This document shows positions 60,622-64,000 of a DNA stretch of 64,000 nucleotides, one piece after another. The number at the start of each line of letters is the position of its first letter. Position 1 is the stretch's first letter. The notes below the pieces were generated by a model that searched no databases, was not told the origin of the DNA, and worked only from the letters and a program-made list of their open reading frames with translations. The position numbers were made by a program, and so were the translations under genes. Source of the DNA: Flavobacteriales bacterium. Lineage in GTDB: Bacteria; Bacteroidota; Bacteroidia; Flavobacteriales_E; Vicingaceae. The stretch is from contig JACJZB010000001.1 of assembly GCA_020635815.1 (NCBI GenBank), positions 434,001 to 498,000 on the forward strand. The letters are read 5' to 3'.

Positions 60622-61851
60622 ATGAGTAAACCTAACAAAAAGAAAATATTTAACGACCCAATCTATGGTTTTATTACGATTCCTCACGATATTATTTTCG
60701 ATTTAATCGAACACCCTTATTTTCAGCGTTTAAGAAGAGTAAAACAATTGGGATTAACGCATTTGGTTTATCCAGGAGCATTACATACTCGTTTTCATCA
60801 TGCAATGGGTGCAATGCACTTAATGTATAATGCAGTGGAGGTTTTACGGTCTAAAAATGTTGAAATTACCGATGAAGAAGCACAGGGCGTTTTAATTGCA
60901 ATATTGTTGCACGATATTGGTCACGGTCCTTTTTCTCATGCATTGGAACATAGTATTGTTAATGGAATTTCGCACGAAGAAATTTCTACTTTGTTTATGG
61001 ATAAGCTGAACAAGGAATTTAAAGGAAAATTAGATTTGGCGTTACAAATTTTCAGAAACGAATATCCTAAAAAGTTTTTACATCAATTGGTGTCAAGTCA
61101 GTTGGATATGGATAGATTAGATTATTTAAAACGTGATAGTTTTTATTCGGGAGTTTCGGAGGGAGTGATTAGTACCGATAGAATTATTAAAATGCTGACG
61201 GTTAAAAATGATGCGCTAGCCATTGAAGAAAAAGGAATTTATTCGATTGAGAAATTTATTATTGCTCGTAGATTAATGTACTGGCAAGTGTATTTGCATA
61301 AAACAGTATTGTCTGCAGAAAATTTATTGGTAAAGATTTTAAAGCGAGCAAAATTTTTGGCTTCGCAAGGCGAAGAGTTATTTTGTACTCCTTCATTGCA
61401 TGTATTTTTATACAATAACTATAATTTAACTTCTTTTCAAACCAAGCCTAATTTGTTAGATACCTTTTCTGATTTAGACGACACCGATATTATGGCTTCG
61501 GTTAAGGTTTGGCAAAACCATAACGATAAAGTTTTGTCTGTTTTGTGTAAGATGATGGTAAACAGAAACTTGTATAAAATTGTGCTTCAAAACAAAAAGT
61601 TTGAAAAAGCTGAGGTAGAGGAAATGAAATCAAAAGTTCAGCAAAAGTTAAAGCTGACGGATGAAGAGGTAGAGTATTTTGTTTTTCAAGACAGTATTGT
61701 AAACAATGCTTACAATGCCAGAAAGGATAAGATTAACATTTTATTAAAAAATAATAAAGTTTCTGACATTGCTGAGGCGGCAGATACTTTTAGTATTTCA
61801 GCTATTTCTAAGCCAGTTAAAAAATGGTTTCTGTGCTTTCCTAAGGGTTAA
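60622..61851 (+). CDS. HD-domain phosphohydrolase (SAMHD1/dGTPase-like)
   Basis: I use the ATG at 60622 because the -7 box at 60590-60597 overlaps the earlier TTG. The 409-residue cytoplasmic protein has the HD metal site: TRFHHAMGAMHLM, LLHDIGHGPFSHALEHSI and QLDMDRLDYLKRDSFYSG. The start KKKIFNDPIYGFITIPHDII and YFQRLRRVKQLGL match the SAMHD1-like group in which relatives hydrolyse deoxynucleoside triphosphates. Similar proteins are common in Bacteroidota, mostly untested. It is a single gene transcribed away from porX. Confidence 0.87.
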   Translation: MSKPNKKKIFNDPIYGFITIPHDIIFDLIEHPYFQRLRRVKQLGLTHLVYPGALHTRFHHAMGAMHLMYNAVEVLRSKNVEITDEEAQGVLIAILLHDIGHGPFSHALEHSIVNGISHEEISTLFMDKLNKEFKGKLDLALQIFRNEYPKKFLHQLVSSQLDMDRLDYLKRDSFYSGVSEGVISTDRIIKMLTVKNDALAIEEKGIYSIEKFIIARRLMYWQVYLHKTVLSAENLLVKILKRAKFLASQGEELFCTPSLHVFLYNNYNLTSFQTKPNLLDTFSDLDDTDIMASVKVWQNHNDKVLSVLCKMMVNRNLYKIVLQNKKFEKAEVEEMKSKVQQKLKLTDEEVEYFVFQDSIVNNAYNARKDKINILLKNNKVSDIAEAADTFSISAISKPVKKWFLCFPKG

Positions 61852-62176
61852 GAGTTGTTGATTTTTTTGTGTAATTCTGAACGAAATTTATCTAAGTCCA
61901 TTCTATCTCTCCCATATCGCTAGTTAGCAGAGCATAAATCGTAAAAAAAAACTAAATATGTGGATCAAGTGCCCCTCTCCCGCAAGCAACCTGTTTGAGG
62001 TTTTTCATACTGGATTCTTGATCTCCATTGCATTTCGTCAGGAAAAACGAACAACCAAAAACCGTCATTACGGAAAATAAACTGCAACGAAATTTATCTG
62101 CAATTTCCTATCCAATCTTTAGAAATTTCATTCTTTTAACATAAATAGTTATATTTACAATACTTAAACTTTCTTT
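61852..62176. other. 325-base intergenic region, no gene seen
   Basis: The stretch contains two partial copies of an ACGAAATTTATCT unit (about 61882 and 62087) and other scraps that resemble decayed interspersed repeats. No open frame or clear RNA structure is visible. A T/A-rich block just before 62177 probably holds the promoter of the small exported protein genes, but no good -7 box is seen. Confidence 0.5.
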
Positions 62177-62755
62177 ATGAGATCAATACTACTAATAGCA
62201 TTAACTACAATTATTACAATCTCTATATCAGCTCAAACAGTTCCGCCATGCTTAAAAAAACCAGACGGAGAATTAAAAGTATTATTTACTTCTGTGTACA
62301 AAATTGTACCAACTTATTATGGTGCTGGTGCTGAAAATGATTTAAGCAAACCTAGTTGGAAAGAAACAGGTGATTTAAAAGGAACAAAGCATGTAACGGA
62401 TAAAAGTATGACAGACGATAATGGGTTATTATTGCAAGAGTGGTATAAATTATTAAAAGAGAGGTTAGAAAAAATGGGAGTTCCAGTTCCTGAAAATTTT
62501 GATTATCTTAATATGCAAGATCCCGCAGAAGGTGCTGTTGAGGCTCAAAAAAAACTTACCGATGTTAAACAATGGGTTATGATAACATGTAATGACTTAT
62601 CTAAAGCACAAAAAGCATTTAAAAAAGGCACCCTTAGTTTAGAGTCCTTTAATAATGTTGTTATCTCTATTCAATGTGCTGGTAGTACTACTTCTTATAT
62701 AAAAAGAGGAAGTAATTTGGCTTCTATTTTAGATAAAGTTGAGGAAGACCTTTAA
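62177..62755 (+). CDS. Small exported protein, unknown function (first of a run)
   Basis: The 192-residue protein has a signal peptide (RSILLIALTTIITISISAQ) and a mature part with two conserved-looking cysteines (VPPCLKKPDGELK, ISIQCAGSTTSYIKR) and another in WVMITCNDLSK. I do not recognise the family. It precedes the DUF6370-type gene by 17 bases on the same strand, so the two probably share a transcript. Confidence 0.6.
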   Translation: MRSILLIALTTIITISISAQTVPPCLKKPDGELKVLFTSVYKIVPTYYGAGAENDLSKPSWKETGDLKGTKHVTDKSMTDDNGLLLQEWYKLLKERLEKMGVPVPENFDYLNMQDPAEGAVEAQKKLTDVKQWVMITCNDLSKAQKAFKKGTLSLESFNNVVISIQCAGSTTSYIKRGSNLASILDKVEEDL

Positions 62756-62772
62756 AAAATAATTTTAACCCT

Positions 62773-63099
62773 ATGAAAAATCTAATCTTTCTTATAGCTA
62801 TCGTGTTGTTTAGCTTAACAACACAGGCTCAGAAAAAAGAAAAAACTTATAAAGTATTAGCTGCTTGTGGTACATGCCATTTTAATATGAGCTCACCAAC
62901 AGGTTGTGCGTTGGCTATACAAGTAGCGGGTAAATATTATTGGGTAGATGGTAGCACACTTCAAGATCATGGAGATGAACATGATGAAGATGGCATGTGT
63001 AAAGTAACACGTAAAGCTGAAGCACAAGGTACTTTTGAAGGTAACCGATTTAAAGCTACTTCGTTTGCTTTAATTTCCGAAAAAAAGAAGAAAAAGTAA
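62773..63099 (+). CDS. DUF6370-type small exported protein
   Basis: The 108-residue product has a signal peptide (KNLIFLIAIVLFSLTTQAQ) and a compact cysteine-containing domain: VLAACGTCHFNMSSPTGCAL, YYWVDGSTLQDHGDEHDEDG and MCKVTRKAEAQG. The arrangement matches DUF6370 proteins of Bacteroidota, whose function is unknown. The CGTCH segment looks like a heme c attachment site but is probably an accident of the conserved cysteines, because the length and the rest do not resemble a cytochrome. It is the middle of a run of small exported proteins. Confidence 0.75.
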   Translation: MKNLIFLIAIVLFSLTTQAQKKEKTYKVLAACGTCHFNMSSPTGCALAIQVAGKYYWVDGSTLQDHGDEHDEDGMCKVTRKAEAQGTFEGNRFKATSFALISEKKKKK

Positions 63100-63208
63100 G
63101 TAGTTCTACTTAATAATAAATAAGCAAATTTTACATTTAATTTGAGTACTACTGCTCTTGTATAGAGCATCTTATGGTTTTAATTTTATTGATATAAAAC
63201 TTAGAGCC

Positions 63209-63505
63209 ATGAAAAATCTACTTTTAATCTCCCTTTTCTTAATTAGCTACAACTTTTGTTTTTCCTCCACTTTTGGAGACACAGGAAAAGAAAGTACAAC
63301 ACTTAATTGCAATAAATATGATCAATTCTTTAAAGTAGAAGAAATAAATAAGGTAATTGATGAAAGTTTGCTAACCAATACTAATTCAATACTAAAAAAT
63401 GCCCTTCTCTCTAAGAATAAAAATTATATGGTAGCTATAGAAGATGCAGCTGTTAATCCTGCTTTACAGCAAGAATTTGATAAGTTTATAGCTAGTGACT
63501 ATTAA
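63209..63505 (+). CDS. Small exported protein, unknown function
   Basis: The ATG at 63209 opens a signal peptide (KNLLLISLFLISYNFCFSS) and gives 98 residues; the frame extends 17 codons upstream into a gap without support. The mature part is short, polar and helix-prone (KVEEINKVIDESLLTNTNSI, EDAAVNPALQQEFDKFI). No family is recognised. It lies 109 bases after the DUF6370-type gene and 66 before the next lipoprotein gene. Confidence 0.6.
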   Translation: MKNLLLISLFLISYNFCFSSTFGDTGKESTTLNCNKYDQFFKVEEINKVIDESLLTNTNSILKNALLSKNKNYMVAIEDAAVNPALQQEFDKFIASDY

Positions 63506-63571
63506 AATAGATTCAGCTTATTAATTGAAGCTAACCCAAGATTCAGATCTAAAAAATGGTATTTTAGATTA

Positions 63572-64000
63572 ATGAAAGCTTTCTGTTTTATAATGGTTTT
63601 AATTTTTTTGATTGGCTGTAAAACCAAACATGAAGAGATTAACACCAAAAATGCAGACACAACACTTATTGAATCACCAATTTTAAATGATGATACAATC
63701 AGTATTCAAGAAATAGAAAACAGTTGGAAAGTTGCTTTAGAAATTAATGAAGGTTATTTTGAAAGTTACACCATTAACTATAACAACGGAAAACAGCTAA
63801 CCGTTCCTGTTGACAATAACATACCTTTAATTGGTGGGGTAGATCACTCTTCAGCTCATTTCATTAATGATACTACTTATTTTGTACCTCATGTTGCAGC
63901 TTCAAAAAACGGACATTTTGAATTGTACATTTTTAAAAATGGTTCTTGTAGATATCAAGAAGTAATTACTCGTAAACAAAAAAAAACTATAATTGATGAA
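63572..64000 (+). CDS. Lipoprotein of unknown function (cut by window edge)
   Basis: The frame starts at the ATG at 63572 and stays open to the window end (143 codons). The N-terminus has a lipoprotein signal with the lipobox LIGC (Cys near residue 16), followed by a polar linker. The mature part contains VALEINEGYFESYTINYNNG and VDHSSAHFINDTTYFVPHVA, which look like the start of a beta-rich domain. No family is recognised from this part. It extends the run of small exported proteins. Confidence 0.65.
   Translation, partial: MKAFCFIMVLIFLIGCKTKHEEINTKNADTTLIESPILNDDTISIQEIENSWKVALEINEGYFESYTINYNNGKQLTVPVDNNIPLIGGVDHSSAHFINDTTYFVPHVAASKNGHFELYIFKNGSCRYQEVITRKQKKTIIDE

Noticed and set aside
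62773..63099. A c-type cytochrome, suggested by CGTCH
   Set aside because: The protein is short, lacks a distal heme ligand pattern and otherwise follows the DUF6370 arrangement of cysteines.

Overview
This window looks like a chromosome segment of an AT-rich member of the Bacteroidota, most likely Flavobacteriia-like. The grounds are a bacillithiol gene (bshB1), the type IX secretion regulator porX, a surface protein with a type IX (type A) sorting tail, a fused cytochrome c assembly protein (CcsB-CcsA), a fused SecD-SecF, a PF14905-like TonB-dependent receptor, and promoter boxes of the form TTG-N19-21-TAnnTTTG. Several genes appear to start with TTG or GTG, and there are no convincing Shine-Dalgarno sites. 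These calls rest on reading the sequence, not on database searches.

Layout. 1-4.5 kb: the end of bshB1, a nuclease-like defence-type gene whose catalytic domain is split by a -1 frameshift at a canonical slippery heptamer, a TonB receptor, and a 550-base intergenic stretch rich in palindromes. 4.5-13 kb (minus strand): a flippase, a thioredoxin-like lipoprotein, fabG, sucD, a Bax-inhibitor-1 protein, and a compact group containing folE, queD, a CDP-alcohol phosphatidyltransferase, a VF530-type protein, a KdsC-type phosphatase and a DUF2520 protein. 13-16 kb (plus): ccsBA. 16.3-18.2 kb (minus): an apparently decayed restriction-modification operon (truncated C5 methyltransferase, a PD-(D/E)XK protein, a split restriction-enzyme-like gene). 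18.3-24.5 kb (minus): a methyltransferase, an outer membrane protein, the kynurenine genes kmo and kynU, rnhB and a glycosyltransferase.

24.6-29.5 kb (plus): a four-gene polysaccharide block (flippase, two Wzz-like chain-length proteins, an O-antigen ligase/polymerase). 29.5-34.8 kb (minus): a SpoIIE-type phosphatase overlapping an lpxD-like gene, then secDF. 35-42.6 kb: the sorting-tail surface protein, an exported unknown, an aspartic protease, tRNA-Gly, mdh, a glutamate dehydrogenase and an NhaD antiporter.

42.7-58.5 kb (minus): a large cell-surface glycan locus. It contains an initiating sugar-phosphate transferase, an ABC exporter (Wzm/Wzt type, with a glycan-recognising tail), five glycosyltransferases, an O-acetyltransferase, a NoeA-like methyltransferase, a LtaS-like phosphotransferase and a second ligase/polymerase, headed by ald and a small cysteine-rich protein. 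58.5-60.5 kb: tsaE and porX. 60.6-64 kb (plus): an HD-domain phosphohydrolase, then a run of small exported proteins ending in a lipoprotein cut by the window edge.

How they fit together: much of the window serves the cell envelope. There are two glycan assembly sets (flippase/Wzz-like and ABC-type), lipid A acylation, SecDF export, type IX secretion control and one of its likely cargos. The central-metabolism genes (sucD, mdh, gdh, ald, kyn) appear unrelated to this theme. The most unusual loci are the frameshifted nuclease at 0.3-1.4 kb and the jointly damaged restriction-modification operon at 16.3-18.2 kb.
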